A stretch of DNA of 64,000 bases. Source: Gracilaria vermiculophylla. Taxonomy: Eukaryota; Rhodophyta; Florideophyceae; Gracilariales; Gracilariaceae. The position numbers and the translations under genes were made by a program. The DNA lies in the NCBI GenBank assembly GCA_019155205.2, contig JAHNZQ020003147.1, forward strand, positions 454,563 through 518,562, written 5' to 3'. Every line of letters starts with the position of its first letter. Position 1 is the stretch's first letter. Shown in pieces: positions 10,184 to 21,700 of this stretch. Below the pieces are notes generated by a model. That model searched no databases, had not been told where the DNA came from, and was given only the letters and a program-made list of their open reading frames with translations.

Positions 10184-12205
10184 TCATGAACGTCGCATTA
10201 ATCTAACTAACTTCGTTGTTTCATCATCAAAGGCACTTGTGAACCTCTTTGTCCTAGAAAGAGCAACAATTCTCGTCAAAATGTTGGAAAATGCCAAAGT
10301 GTTGTTTCGTTCCTTAAGAAGCCATGAGTTGTCTATCCTGTTCTTTTCGACTTTGTGAAATCGACGCACAAAACTGCTTTCGGCATCAATGTAAACCCTT
10401 GCATCTATCATTCCTCCTTCCTTTTTGAAGTTTTCCAACTCTTCCTGAACGGATGTGAATATCTTCAGTTTATCAATGTGAGAGTTGTTCTTTCCTTCAG
10501 AGTATGATCCTATGAAGACTCCGATCGACGATTCTAGTCCAAGATCCTTCAAATGTCGAAGGTCATTCTCAATTTTCTCGGCAAATCGCATGCTTGTGAG
10601 CTCCTTGCCTTTCAACCTTTCGTTCAATAATTTGATATCTCTACTGTACACGGGCTTATCTGTCTTCAAGTAAACCAAATTTTGAAGGTTCTCCGCCAAA
10701 GTTATCGGCCTGTGTCCAGCAGACTGCACTGCGACATGGCTTGAAAACGACTTCCCTTGACACTTTTCCCGATAAGAGACATTTTGCTTTTGGTAGTCTT
10801 CGAGTAATACAGTGTTATGTGGTACTTTAAAAGTCCTATGAAAACTAGTCACATCTGCTCCCTCGATTTTCTCCCAAATCACAACCAAAACACGGCCAGT
10901 TTGTCTCGAAATAGTTAATCCCGAGAGCAAAAGATTGATCCGCGACAGAAAATCAGAAAAGCAATCCACAATGATGAGTTTTGTTTCCGAAATAGATGTT
11001 TTTCGATTATATAACGAAATCAGAAGGTGTCGTTGATCGACAACAGATAATGAATTTGAAAAACAACGTGGTAAACTGAAATCACTGTGCAGATTTCTGG
11101 TGAAAACGGTTTGTTCAACGGTCTGAAGCAGTGTGAGATTTGCAGACTGACGGAAAGACGCAACACTCTTTGGTTTGCTTGACACGGAGTAGTAGACGAG
11201 TGGATGCCTGAAAGATCTTGTTGTTCGACACTGTTCTTCCAAGACTTTACGTCCCAGAATTGCACTCTCGTTGAAATTATTGGGGTTCCATGTGGGCATC
11301 TTCTTTTTAAGTTCCAAGTCGATTTCCATTTCCACGCGAGCTGAATGAGAGCTAGTAGAATCCTCATCATGTACGTGGTTTGAAACAACTTTGTCATAGT
11401 TCAGATCGATTCTGCGCATGCCAGTTGAAACAAGACGTTCGACGAGATCCTCTTGTTCCCCACCGTTTACGCTCAGACGTTCATCGTACCCACCCAAATC
11501 AATCAACTGTTTTCGTGGAACAAAAAGGATTTCCTTCAACACTTCCTCATCTCGTATTCTTTCAAGATGTGAACCGCCTACGACGAAAGTGTTCGGTTGA
11601 AGCTGATGGTGTTCAACAAAATCAAGCTCGAGTTCATGTGAACAACTGACCTTCAGGATGAAAGAGTATTGAGCAGCCTGGAAAGCAAAGTTCAAGGCTT
11701 GAGATGCAATCCATTTTCCAGCTTCTTCTACATGCACAATATGAACTGGAGCGTGGCTCTTGGAATCGATATCAACCTCTTCGACAATGTATCGTAGAGG
11801 CGGCTCAGAACCCCAATCAACGATTACAATCTCGTCAACGTCTGATTGACCGATCCACGTTGGTAGAGATCTGCGTAGCTTTTCATGATCATTTTGGCAA
11901 GCCGCAACGAGGGATACTCCAGATTTAATTTGCGTCAGGGAGTAGTCAAAATGATGAACTAGTGGGTCAGAATTCAAAGAAAAAGCAGCCGGATGGCTGT
12001 TGTTTGGCAGATTCTTAATACGATGAACGAGAGTTGTAGCAAACTTCATGGAGGCAAAAGCTGCCATAATTGAAGACAAGATCAAGCATCTCATCCAAAA
12101 TTTAACGGTGTACGGACTATATCCAGCCGCAAGTGAGTATCGCGATATAACATAAGAATTGTTTTTCTCTGAACGAGACCAACTTCGAGATGGCCGTCTC
12201 AACAT
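10184..12205 (-). CDS. Type II membrane glycosyltransferase, GT2-like domain plus second C-terminal domain
   Basis: A 673-residue protein with a short basic N-terminus and one membrane anchor at about residues 38-60, the layout of a Golgi enzyme. Residues 96-270 form a GT-A/GT2-like domain: VSLVAACQND, the EIVIVDWGSEPPL strand, KWIASQALNFAF, and the acceptor-side GGYDERL and GGEQEDLVERL blocks. The place of the usual DxD reads KVSCSHEL (185-192), so metal binding may be altered. Residues from about 370 resemble GT-B fucosyltransferases: SIGVFIGSY where IGVHIRR would be expected, then a late IDARVYIDAESSFVRRF strand. Donor and acceptor sugars are unknown. The second-domain assignment is tentative. 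ATG at 12205 is a clean start. Confidence 0.68.
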   Translation of the reverse strand: MLRRPSRSWSRSEKNNSYVISRYSLAAGYSPYTVKFWMRCLILSSIMAAFASMKFATTLVHRIKNLPNNSHPAAFSLNSDPLVHHFDYSLTQIKSGVSLVAACQNDHEKLRRSLPTWIGQSDVDEIVIVDWGSEPPLRYIVEEVDIDSKSHAPVHIVHVEEAGKWIASQALNFAFQAAQYSFILKVSCSHELELDFVEHHQLQPNTFVVGGSHLERIRDEEVLKEILFVPRKQLIDLGGYDERLSVNGGEQEDLVERLVSTGMRRIDLNYDKVVSNHVHDEDSTSSHSARVEMEIDLELKKKMPTWNPNNFNESAILGRKVLEEQCRTTRSFRHPLVYYSVSSKPKSVASFRQSANLTLLQTVEQTVFTRNLHSDFSLPRCFSNSLSVVDQRHLLISLYNRKTSISETKLIIVDCFSDFLSRINLLLSGLTISRQTGRVLVVIWEKIEGADVTSFHRTFKVPHNTVLLEDYQKQNVSYREKCQGKSFSSHVAVQSAGHRPITLAENLQNLVYLKTDKPVYSRDIKLLNERLKGKELTSMRFAEKIENDLRHLKDLGLESSIGVFIGSYSEGKNNSHIDKLKIFTSVQEELENFKKEGGMIDARVYIDAESSFVRRFHKVEKNRIDNSWLLKERNNTLAFSNILTRIVALSRTKRFTSAFDDETTKLVRLMRRS

Positions 12206-13129
12206 TGTGTCGAAGGCCTCTGTTTTTTACTCACTTCCGGGTCGTTTGCAGTGGAGACGGGGCTCTTCAAGTCGAGATGCCTTGTACAATCGCATGAAAA
12301 GCCTGTGTGATCAATATCAAGATCCGGGAGTTCTTAGAATAGTTGAGAAAATGAGAAGGAAGACAAGTATATATGTATGGAAGTAGCATTCTCGTAGACC
12401 ATCATGGATTCATCATGGTGGTGATGTTCTCTCTGAAAATGTATCCTCTTTGGGATCCGTAACCCATTCACCATAGGCTCTTCCATCCCATCTTGTTCCG
12501 TACCCAGTCACCTAAAAGACACCTGCGGGTAGCAAATCAGTGTCCTGACTATGATTTGAATTATCATCAAGCCTTGTAGCCGTGCCAATGACGAGGCGCA
12601 GGGGAAGCCTTCGAGCTCTACATTGACTCGAAAATTTCGTGCGTACTCTTTACCACTCGCACCCGAAACTGGTTTCAGGGGCTGAGAGGCCATAAAGTAT
12701 CCAACACTTGCCAGGACCCCACAGACTACTTTTTGCAAGATGTTCACCGGCAATTACCCATCCTATTCTCAAGTCTTTGATTCTTTATCGTAAAACAGGT
12801 TCATGACCTCGTCCGAAATCTAATACGTAGCACTAGCAAAGGTGTCTCAAGTGGAAATACATTGCTTCTGAGACAAACACCAGAACGGTCGTACAACTCG
12901 TTCCCTAACATCATACTTTACAACCCGAGCAACACAAAGGCCCAATCACAAAGGAAAAGCGAATGTAAGCAAAAAGAGAGAAGAAGGTTTGAAAGTCCGT
13001 TACTACAAACTTCACAAAGAATGTTAAGTAAGTTGTCTTCCGAATTTTACAAGGTTATTCCGAGATTCTGTTGTAGGTTTCGGCGCTTTTAAAATTTCAA
13101 TGTTCAACGTAAACAAAGAGAAAGCAATT
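12206..13129. other. Intergenic, about 920 bp
   Basis: Holds the glycosyltransferase upstream region and the PITP 3' flank. A minus-strand frame at 12508-12753 has a hydrophobic start but opens with TTG and matches no family I know. Nothing else seen. Confidence 0.45.
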
Positions 13130-14184
13130 TCATGAAGCCGTGGACTTCATCCATCCATGACTTTTTCGTTCCTTTTGCGGCTTCTGTTGCTTGAGAGACG
13201 CCTCAAGTTTCTGTTTGGTAATCTCGGCCGTCTTGTCTTCCATGGCACGGATGTCGTCAATAGACATACCGTACCATTCATCGATCCAACAAAAGATCTT
13301 TCGATGATACTGCAAAAACGGGTTTCTGATGCCGTACAATTGGCCCCACTGCTCAGCCTTGGACTGCAGACCGAACACCTTAAATCGCAATTTAACAACC
13401 TTGTAGCAAGTCATAATCGGGTCGTGGTCCTCCATGAAAGTGCTACTGAGGTTTCCGCGTCCAGTCTTCTGAGAAAGGAACTTGGTAGGGTCCTCCCCTT
13501 TGGCCATGGGCACCGAAGGGTCCTCGCACGCAATGTTCAAGTAGTCGACTTTGCGCTTCGCGAGGTCCTCTGTCGGAAGGTTAACGGCGTTCTCTTGCGT
13601 GCCTCTGTCATCAGCATGCATAGTCTCGACCGACATGTAAAACTTCTCGCCGAAGAAGGCGTTGCTGTACTCAGTCTTGCACCACGGGAAAGAATTCCAG
13701 GACTTTTCGACAATATCTGTCATGGAGTCCGGCACAAGCATGGCAACAAACTTGGGGAGCCTGCTCTTCAAGTGCATGATCTTTTCGCTACGAAAAGCGC
13801 AAAACCGTAGAGGCGGGTGAGAATGGTGAAAAAACGCATACCGCAATATGGAAAGGAATGCTGAGATTCACGACGTACGTATACTGCCCAGGGGGCATCT
13901 TGTAGTTATTGATAGGAGAGCTTTCATCGAAGGCTTCGTTTCGAACGATTTCAATGCCCTCTCCGGCCATCTGGCCGGTCTCTTCCTGGCTGGACTTTGC
14001 GACCATGTACAACTGCGCGATGTAGTCTGCGGCATCGAAACAGCGAATGGAACAGAGTTGTAGCGAAGGGGGTACGCAAAGTCAGCATCAACAGCAACCA
14101 AGTGAGTAGCTGAATCGGTTAAACGCGATACTTACACTCGGCAGAGGTCATGGGCATAGAGATGCGATACTCTTTAATAATCAT
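13130..14184 (-). CDS. Phosphatidylinositol transfer protein, class I, three exons
   Basis: A soluble PI/PC exchange protein of the PITP (StART-like) family that feeds phosphoinositide synthesis. I rebuilt it from exons 14184-14136, 14026-13879 and 13787-13130, giving 284 residues against about 270 for the family. Exon 1 gives MIIKEYRISMPMTSAE, exon 2 the QLYMVAKSSQEETG and GQYT blocks, exon 3 KIMHLKSRLPKFVAML, the KSWNSFPWCKT block, GTQENA, the PTKFLSQKTGRG block and the closing FCWIDEWYGMSIDDIRAME helix. The intron 1 donor is GTAAGT (109 nt, phase 1); the intron 2 donor is GTACGT (91 nt, phase 2). With these joins the protein runs in register with animal PITPs with no gap. The C-terminal tail is basic. 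Confidence 0.93.
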
Positions 14185-14820
14185 CTGGAAAAAGAATGAA
14201 AAGAATGCACGCAAGACAGAGAACACGAAGCAAGGCGACTGAAGTTTGACGAGGAGACAAGAAAAACTGACTCAGGTCCTCACAGGCGCGCGCGGCAGAG
14301 AGTGTCGGCCATCAACTCCACCCCTCCACAACATCATCAGCGCCAAAAGTCAAATGACAAGACAGCTCAGCGTGACAGGGGCGTCACCACAACTCAAAGC
14401 GCATCAGGCGCTATCAAGCCAAGAGCACGCGTCACACCACGTGACTTGAAGAATTACACGCATACCACGTGTGCGTGTTGCCGTATCAGACGGGCCCGTG
14501 ATTGGATTGTACAGAATGCAAAAGATCCGTGATGCGGTGCGCCTTCGAAGGTGCTCGTTGGCTACCACTAGTCTCGCTCAGCGCTCGGTTTTCATCTTCC
14601 GCAGTCTTGAGGCCGACTTCCATCACTCTCGCTCTCAAACCTGCTACCGTTAGGTAAAAAACGCATATGATGGGCGCAGCATGTTGAAGTCAGCAGCGGG
14701 CCACGCGCGCATTGCGGTCCACGCCAATAAGCGTCTCGGGCGTTCGGCCAAGATCACCTTAGATGTCATGTCTATACTTTATCGACGGTAACACAAAACT
14801 GCTGTAGAGAACTCTCTAAA
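14185..14820. other. Intergenic, PITP upstream and PHB1 downstream region
   Basis: No gene recognised. The part nearest PITP has two CACGTG palindromes listed separately. Confidence 0.5.
14438..14471. promoter_or_regulatory. Paired CACGTG (G-box/E-box) hexamers upstream of PITP
   Basis: CACGTG occurs at 14438-14443 and again at 14466-14471, 28 bp apart and about 255-290 bp upstream of the PITP start codon. CACGTG is the core site of bHLH and bZIP factors. Pairing and position suggest function; a single hexamer would be expected by chance about every 4 kb. Confidence 0.3.
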
Positions 14821-15765
14821 TTACCCCATATTCAGCAGCACGTTAGAGTTCTTTGGCAGGTATACGATATTTCTCGCCCTCGACAGCGTCGCGGCGATTT
14901 CTTTGGCCGCCTCAATCCTCCTCAGTTGCAACAGGCCGTCACCGCTCTTCGCCATTGCATCAGAGATCATCTGCGCCGCCGTACTTTCCCCTTCTGCCCT
15001 CACGACTGCCGCTATCTTTTCCTGTTCGGCCACTTGCACAATGTATCTGGATCGCTCCGCCTCTTGTTGCGTAACCTGTTTCGCCTCAATTGCAGACGCA
15101 TACTCCCTTCCGAACGTCAAGTGAGTCATGGATACATCATCCAACTCAATGTGAAATTGCTTTGCACGCGCTGTCAGAGTTTCTCTGATTTGCTTTGAAA
15201 CCTTTTCACGTTGCGTCAGCAATTGTTCCGCGTTGAATTGTGCCACAATTGCCTTTAGCACCTCGTTTGCAATAGACGGCAGAACACGTTCATCCCAATC
15301 TGAACCCAGCCTGGAGTAAATTGTCGGCAACTGCTCCTTATTAGGTTTCGAGAGAACGCGAAGCGTTAGGTTCACCATCTGCAAATCGTTTGTTCCCGTC
15401 ACAGAACTAATTGCGCGGGGACGTGTTCGAACGTCAAAGATCACCGGTTTTTGCACCCATGGGATATTCACATGCATCCCCTGCGTTATTTGTGTACGCC
15501 ATGATTATCCAAAAAGTTATGTACCACCGCAAAGGTTAGATTTTCTAATAGCTTCATCTTCGGAATGTACATGCCTCAAACGTACCTCTCCGCGAACCTT
15601 CTGTTCAACTCCAGTGAGCCTGTTGAAAATAACAGCTCGCTCACCTCCATTCACCACATACACAGAGCTTTGTGCCACGCCACCGAGAACGCCTATGGCG
15701 ACTGAGTATCGTGCAAGACGGCCCAGTGCGTTTGCAAGTACCTGAGTTGAACCTCCACCAGACAT
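14821..15765 (-). CDS. PHB1: Prohibitin 1, two exons
   Basis: A mitochondrial inner-membrane scaffold protein that forms ring complexes with prohibitin 2 and supports protein quality control and cristae. Exon 1 is 15765-15586 and exon 2 is 15480-14821, giving 279 residues (human 272). The join reads [21 protein letters not shown]; the intron is 105 nt, donor GTACGT, acceptor GCAG, phase 0. [31 protein letters not shown] and the ending [16 protein letters not shown] are prohibitin-1 features, while [11 protein letters not shown] is shared with prohibitin 2. The hydrophobic N-terminal segment (about residues 12-38) is the membrane anchor. It is divergent from UTP25. Confidence 0.94.
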
Positions 15766-16299
15766 CTTTGCTTAAAATTAATGCTTAGAAGAGGATCTTA
15801 GAGATCATGCAGTTTCTACCCGCTGTGCGAGTCGATAGATAGAGATGATCGACCTTCACTGGCGATGGGAACAACGATTGCCTTCGAGGGTTGCTGAAAT
15901 GAGGGACCGCGGTCGTCCGCGGTTTGGATCAAATTCTTCATCTGTATTGTACACGTAGCAAGTTCTGCTAGAAAGAAAGAAGCGAAGTGGCAGAGTGGTT
16001 TCCACAAAGTTTTCTATTTGTAGCCGGATCCCCATTATTCCAAAATTACTCTTGGGTTCCCGACGAATCATTCATCGGTTCTACTGAGCTGGTGATTTAG
16101 AAGTGGATCGCTATGCTTTGAACCTACTCTCAATCTTTTCAACGTCCCGCGACGGCGCTGAGGTAAATGGAGCAAAACGTGAACACCATCTTCGTTTCAG
16201 CAGATTCATTGTTATCTTGATGAACCAAGGAGTGAGGAGATAGCAGTCTTCATGTCAGGAAATCTTTAATTCATAGCTCCAACTTCGAACTTCTGGGAT
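15766..16299. promoter_or_regulatory. Shared upstream region of PHB1 and UTP25
   Basis: 534 bp between divergent start codons; must hold both promoters. No defined motif assigned. Confidence 0.4.
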
Positions 16300-18690
16300 A
16301 TGGGGAAAAACAAACGGTCCTCTAAAGTGCAGGGAATAAGAAAGAAAAAGGCGAGCAAACAAACACTTGTCAAAGTAGCAGAGAAAAGGGAGAAGAAGCA
16401 TGAAAAGATCCAGGCTGCCATTGCGGCACGGAACGGAGTTCGAAATGACTCTTTCGTTAGGATCGCTTCGACAAACAAAATAGTTCCTCAGCATGATGAA
16501 AGGGGAGGTATTTCACCATTTCGTGAAGATGAAGATTTGAACCCTCGAGAGCGAGTAATTGCACGGAGAGTAAAAAACTGTCAAACTATCTACAAACGCT
16601 TACTTGTTTCCTTAAAAGAAAATGCTAAGCAGGAGAATGTGAAAGCTAATCGAAGGATCCAACCGCTGTTTGACAACGGACGAAAAATTTTACGTTCTGA
16701 CGAAGAAAACCACTTAGAAACTAAGATATCTTCACAAAATGAAGGGTCTGTTAGGCGAGGGGAAGATTGCACTGAAAAAATTGTCGTTGAAAACATAAAG
16801 CTTTCATCGGAACGTTTATCTGCCGAGAATTATGCTGCTGCGATTCGAGAATCTCAACACTTTGGGTCAGATGTCGTACCGCAGAAGATTGAACAGAAAA
16901 TGAAAGTAGTGGGCACCTTCGATGGCCTTGGACGGGTTTCGGCATCTCTTCCAAACGATCGATTTGAAGTTTTACGTCAACTCTTTTCGACTGGCTGTGA
17001 AGAAATCGATGATGTAATGCTAGGAATGCGGCCATCACTGTTTAAGAGGTGGAGGGCGATGGTTGAGACAGAGTTGTCCATGAAAGCCATGAAGCTACCA
17101 AAAATTCATCGAACCTTAATCGCCTTTCTTCGCGAATATAGAGACATTTTCATCAGCGGACAATATTCAAGACGAGATGAGGACTTTCTCCGCAAGCTCT
17201 ATACGGTACACTGTCTCTCTCATGTCTTAAGATGCAGAAATCGCATTGTTCGGAATGATAATAAGCTACGAGATCCTGCGCAAGGTGGTGAACCAGAAAA
17301 AGATCAAGGCTTTAGCAGAGCGAGAGTACTAATGCTTTTACCGATGAAAAATGTTGCATACGATGTCGTCAAAACTTTGCAAGCTTTAGCGGTGGGTGTA
17401 GATGAAGCTGAAGAGAATGTATCCCAAATTGCAAACAAGGATAGATTTGAGTCGGAATTTGCACCGGACCCTTCTGAAGAAGATGAAGATGTAGGATCCG
17501 CGGAGAGAGATGAGAATTTCATGACTGAGAAGAAGCGTCGCAAACCAGAGGATTATCGTAGAACTTTCCGGGGAAATATCGATGACGATTTTAAACTGGG
17601 CATTGCCTTCACAAACAAAAGTATGAAACTTTACAATGACTTTTATTCCAGCGATATAATTGTTGCGTCTCCCTTGGGTCTTCGGCGTTTATTGGCAGAA
17701 AAGGCAAGTGGAAAGGATTTCAAATCGGAATTGGAAAAGCAGCGAAGAGAAGAAGCAGTTGAATGGAAATCAAAAATTGGAACGGAGATCTCAAAGCCGA
17801 AGGTCGAAGTGGCAAACTCTGATTTTCTAAGCTCTATAGAGATATGCATCGTTGATGGACTTCATGTTTTTTCCATGCAGAACTGGGAGACTCTGCGGCA
17901 GGCACTTTCCATGGTGAACAACATGCCCTCAAGCACAAGAGATACAGATTTCTCTCGTGTTCGGGATTGGTGCCTTGAGGGTTTGATGCCTCACTTTCGT
18001 CAAACAATCCTGCTGTCTCAGTACCGTAAATCTGAATTTCTGTCTCTCTTTCGTGAGTTATCGAATCATGATGGAAAGATTCAAGTAATCCAGACAGCTC
18101 GAGAACATGGAACGATGACTGATGTCCTTGTTAGCGCGAGGCAAACCTTTTTCAAGCTCCGCGACGTAGAGTCACCTTTGCAGGCTCTCGATACTCGTTT
18201 TAACTTCTTCTTTGACAATGTTCTTCCTCAACTTCGGTCGTTACTGAATTGCCGGTCACTCGTTGTTATCCCAACATATTTTGATTATGTTCGCGTACGG
18301 AACAGGCTTATTGCTTTGGCAAAAGATGATATGAGTATAAGATTTACGAGCATGTGTGAATACTCAAAACCTAACGAAGTATCCAGGGCAAGGTCCAGGT
18401 TTTTTGATGGGTCTGTGTCTATGGTTTTGATAACAGAGCGTTTTCACTTTTATTGGCGGTATTGGATTCGAGGGGCAAACACTTTGGTATGGTACGCTTT
18501 GCCCGAAAATTCTATTTTCTACCCAGAATTACTGAACATGACAGCTGAAGCAGCCGAGTCAGGCCAAGCGGTACATTCAATTGCCTTATATGACACCTAT
18601 GACTCTTTTTGCCTAGAGCGGATAGTTGGAACGTCGCGATGTAAGAGAATGAGATCTAAACAAAGTCGATCGATATATTTGTTTAGATAA
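16300..18690 (+). CDS. UTP25: UTP25 small-subunit processome protein
   Basis: A 796-residue nucleolar protein of the UTP25/digestive-organ-expansion-factor family, needed for early 18S rRNA processing. The N-terminus is highly basic with nuclear-localisation-like clusters. The core shows the family blocks: DQGFSRARVLMLLPMKNVAY in the helicase-like strand, RFESEFAPD, KPEDYRRTFRGNIDDDFKLG, the MKLYNDFYSSDIIVASPLGL block, the IEICIVDGLHVFSMQNWE block and TDFSRVRDWCLEG. These mirror a DEAD-box fold but without Walker A/B residues, so it is a pseudo-helicase as in yeast. It is intron-free. It ends 36 bp from the PRP8 stop codon on the other strand. Confidence 0.95.
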   Translation: MGKNKRSSKVQGIRKKKASKQTLVKVAEKREKKHEKIQAAIAARNGVRNDSFVRIASTNKIVPQHDERGGISPFREDEDLNPRERVIARRVKNCQTIYKRLLVSLKENAKQENVKANRRIQPLFDNGRKILRSDEENHLETKISSQNEGSVRRGEDCTEKIVVENIKLSSERLSAENYAAAIRESQHFGSDVVPQKIEQKMKVVGTFDGLGRVSASLPNDRFEVLRQLFSTGCEEIDDVMLGMRPSLFKRWRAMVETELSMKAMKLPKIHRTLIAFLREYRDIFISGQYSRRDEDFLRKLYTVHCLSHVLRCRNRIVRNDNKLRDPAQGGEPEKDQGFSRARVLMLLPMKNVAYDVVKTLQALAVGVDEAEENVSQIANKDRFESEFAPDPSEEDEDVGSAERDENFMTEKKRRKPEDYRRTFRGNIDDDFKLGIAFTNKSMKLYNDFYSSDIIVASPLGLRRLLAEKASGKDFKSELEKQRREEAVEWKSKIGTEISKPKVEVANSDFLSSIEICIVDGLHVFSMQNWETLRQALSMVNNMPSSTRDTDFSRVRDWCLEGLMPHFRQTILLSQYRKSEFLSLFRELSNHDGKIQVIQTAREHGTMTDVLVSARQTFFKLRDVESPLQALDTRFNFFFDNVLPQLRSLLNCRSLVVIPTYFDYVRVRNRLIALAKDDMSIRFTSMCEYSKPNEVSRARSRFFDGSVSMVLITERFHFYWRYWIRGANTLVWYALPENSIFYPELLNMTAEAAESGQAVHSIALYDTYDSFCLERIVGTSRCKRMRSKQSRSIYLFR

Positions 18691-18726
18691 CTAAATTTAC
18701 AATGTATCAAACATTCGACTACCCTT

Positions 18727-21700
18727 TCATTGAAACGGATCCTCGTAAATTTCACTTTCAGACGCCCTTTCCATCACGTTCGTACCAGAAAAATTGAGGA
18801 AATGCATGGGCCTATGAGACTCATGATAGAATGGATTAGGATTGCGAAGATGGATTGAATAATGTTTCTTGGGACTGAACTTGACTCCTTGAAAGTTCAA
18901 ATTCCAAGAACTATCTTCTGGACACATGAAAAAGCCAAGAAAACGATCACTGAGAAGCAGTTGAACTCTTTCATAGTGGGAGCTTGCATAGCCAGGTGGA
19001 ATGGATGATATGGCATCTGCATCTCTGTTGTGCTGACCCCAGTCGTAGCCTGGTTCAGTAAGCCTGTACGCGCTCAATGAACACGAACCGGGGGTAAATG
19101 AAACAGTCAAGTCGATTGCCGTATCGAGCTCGAGACCGCTGCACTCGTTAATCATGCGGGAAGTCATAATCACGTCTACTGGCGCCAGCTGAGAAAGTTC
19201 TCCAGGCTGTGTATGTATCCAACCCAACGGTTCCAGATCTTCCAAGAGATTATGTTCAGGGAAACTGTTGGGCAAAGAAACCTTTTGGTGTGTTCCTACC
19301 TGAGGCGGAAGAATAATGCATCTAATTTCCCGAACAGAAGAGTTATCGGATGGCGTCTTGCCGTAAAGAAGACCACCAATCTGGGTCCTCAGATCGGCGC
19401 TTACGATGAATTTCCGTAGTATGTTTTGCGGAATAACATAGGTAATTGATGACGATGTCTCCTGGATATCATCCTGAGGAACAAAGACGTGCTGTGTTCT
19501 CAAGTGAAGGTTGGTTGCGGATATCGCTCGAACACGCCATTGAGTTCTAGAGGCAAACACTTTTTGTTCATAATTCGATGTCGTGACAACAACCATTTCG
19601 CTGCCATGCTTATCGCTTGTTTTTGTCGTCGTAGCAGCCATCTGACTTTGTTCCTTGGCGGCTTTCTCAATTTCTGCCATTTGTTGTCGTTGTGCGCTTG
19701 GAGGAGCAATTTCTGCTCCAAGAATAATATCCCGTACCTCCGATTCTGTCAGGCTTGCAACATTGACGTTGTTCTTCTTACCGTAGTCAGCAAGTATAAG
19801 ATCTCGTAATGCGATTTCAACGGCCATCCATGCCTCTGTCGATAGAGTTGGCCACGCATGCATTGGCTCGGTAGTGACATTAACATTTGGTCTAAGGATG
19901 ATCTTTGTTTGTTCGGTGTTCACGTGAAGCGCCCTTAAAATAAGGATGAGTCGAGAAAACGCTGTGAAGGGGGAAATCGTGCGTAACCAGTCATCGAAAA
20001 GGTTGGTGAGCAGCATTTTAGGCTGAGCTGCTTTCAAGATCTCATCGCCAAACTTCTCCACTTTCAACAAGGCTTGAAATGGCAATTGTAAATCCGACCC
20101 TTTTATAACAACGTTAGGAAAATCCAGAAGATGTGTTTCCAATGGGTCCAGCATGCCTTTTCTAGTGACAATGATCTGTTTGGGTTGTTCCTCACTCGGC
20201 AAGGAACGAATAAGAGCCGCAGTTTCTTCCGCTGTCTTCCATTTGGCTAATTGTGAAAGTCGCTTTTGTCCCTGCCAAACCGATGTATGAATGATCTTAA
20301 GATACAGCTGTCCGGTTCTCGGATTGAAAATAAAGACCACCCCATTGATAGGCTTCGTCACAAGGTTTCCTTCAAACGTTTTGTGAATTGTGACTCGATA
20401 TACATTTGTATCATCAACAAACCAAATAATTTGGTTACCAAAGAGCTCGCCGTAGTTCTGACTATTCAAATACGGTTCCGTTGGTTCAGAAGAATACAGT
20501 TGTAGCGACTTCCTTATTCTTTCACGTAGTACATACAAAGCAGGGTTAGCCTTGTTGATTTTTGCAAGGGCACGCTGAATTAATGGTTTCATTCCTGGAA
20601 TCCAGCATCCAAAGCCTGAGTACAGATTGTAGGCCAGATCAAATGCAATCAACAACCCTGTAGGGCTTGGGTAAATGGACATGTTATCAGTGACGTAGTC
20701 ATGAAACTTCGCACGAGCATATCTTTCACAATCATGAGAATCGTAATCACCCCATCGAAGTTGGATGTCAATCCAATATTTTGTTGTCGTTCCGCTATCC
20801 GTGTTAGACATGAAATCATCATTTGCTGGGTTCGAAGAAAGCAAGGAAGGTTTCGATACAGGCCATTTGTATGCAGCGATCAACAGCAGGTCAGCACATG
20901 ATGAGTTCATCTTATATGACTTGCGAGGGTGAATTGTCTCTTTTTTAACCGTTTCTATCTCAAGTGAGTCCAGTTCTTGATCGAGTACTTGTGCCACATC
21001 CATCGTTAACGACTCATGAATCTTTTGCCACAGATGAGCTCGAAATATCTGCACCAAAGAGATCTTCAATGTCGGTAGCTTTCCGTGCATCATACAGCCA
21101 GTAAGATCCAGCTGCACTTGAAAGCCAACATATACATTGGATCGGTTTATAGTTGGACTCCACCATAAGGTAAATCTGCGGTTTGGTATTTGGTTCAGAC
21201 CTGATCTCTGAGCATGGGTGAGACGTTTGAATTTCATAGATTCTTCGAAACCTGAAGCCTTTTCCCAGAACAGTCCTTCCCAAGTTTGATAGAAAGTGCC
21301 GGCGAATAAGGTATGCTCCAAAATTCCTTCAACACCGCCAAGCGCTTGAATCATGTCTGCCCGATAGTTTGTCAGGTTCCAAAGCTTTCCGTCGTGTCGT
21401 TGGTGTGTCCACCAGAAGGAATCTGATTTGGTGTACATATACTTCTTGAACTCTACACGAATCCGCCAGCCCTTGTCGTAGGCCAAGGTGTGCCTATCTT
21501 TTGTGAAGAGAGTGGAAATTCTTGGAATACCGCGATCCCAGCTATCTTCAAGATCCTCCAAAGTAAGTCTCCGATTCTGAGCCATTGCTTCGGCACGTTT
21601 CATAGCATATTCAGCCCATACACGCTGGGAGTCAGTAAATTCCGCTTCCCACGGTTGGAGATACCTGTATAGATTTGGAATCGGCTGTTCCTCATTGCCC

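Noticed and set aside
12508..12753. 81-codon minus-strand frame with a hydrophobic start
   Set aside because: Opens with TTG, no family match, and no convincing splice partners found.
13157..13810. Plus-strand frame of 217 codons
   Set aside because: Antisense to PITP exon 3, which is securely identified.
13788..13878. Alternative PITP intron 2 donor within the NLSIPFHIA reading
   Set aside because: Using GTACGT at 13878 puts the protein in exact register with PITPs; the later donors insert extra residues.
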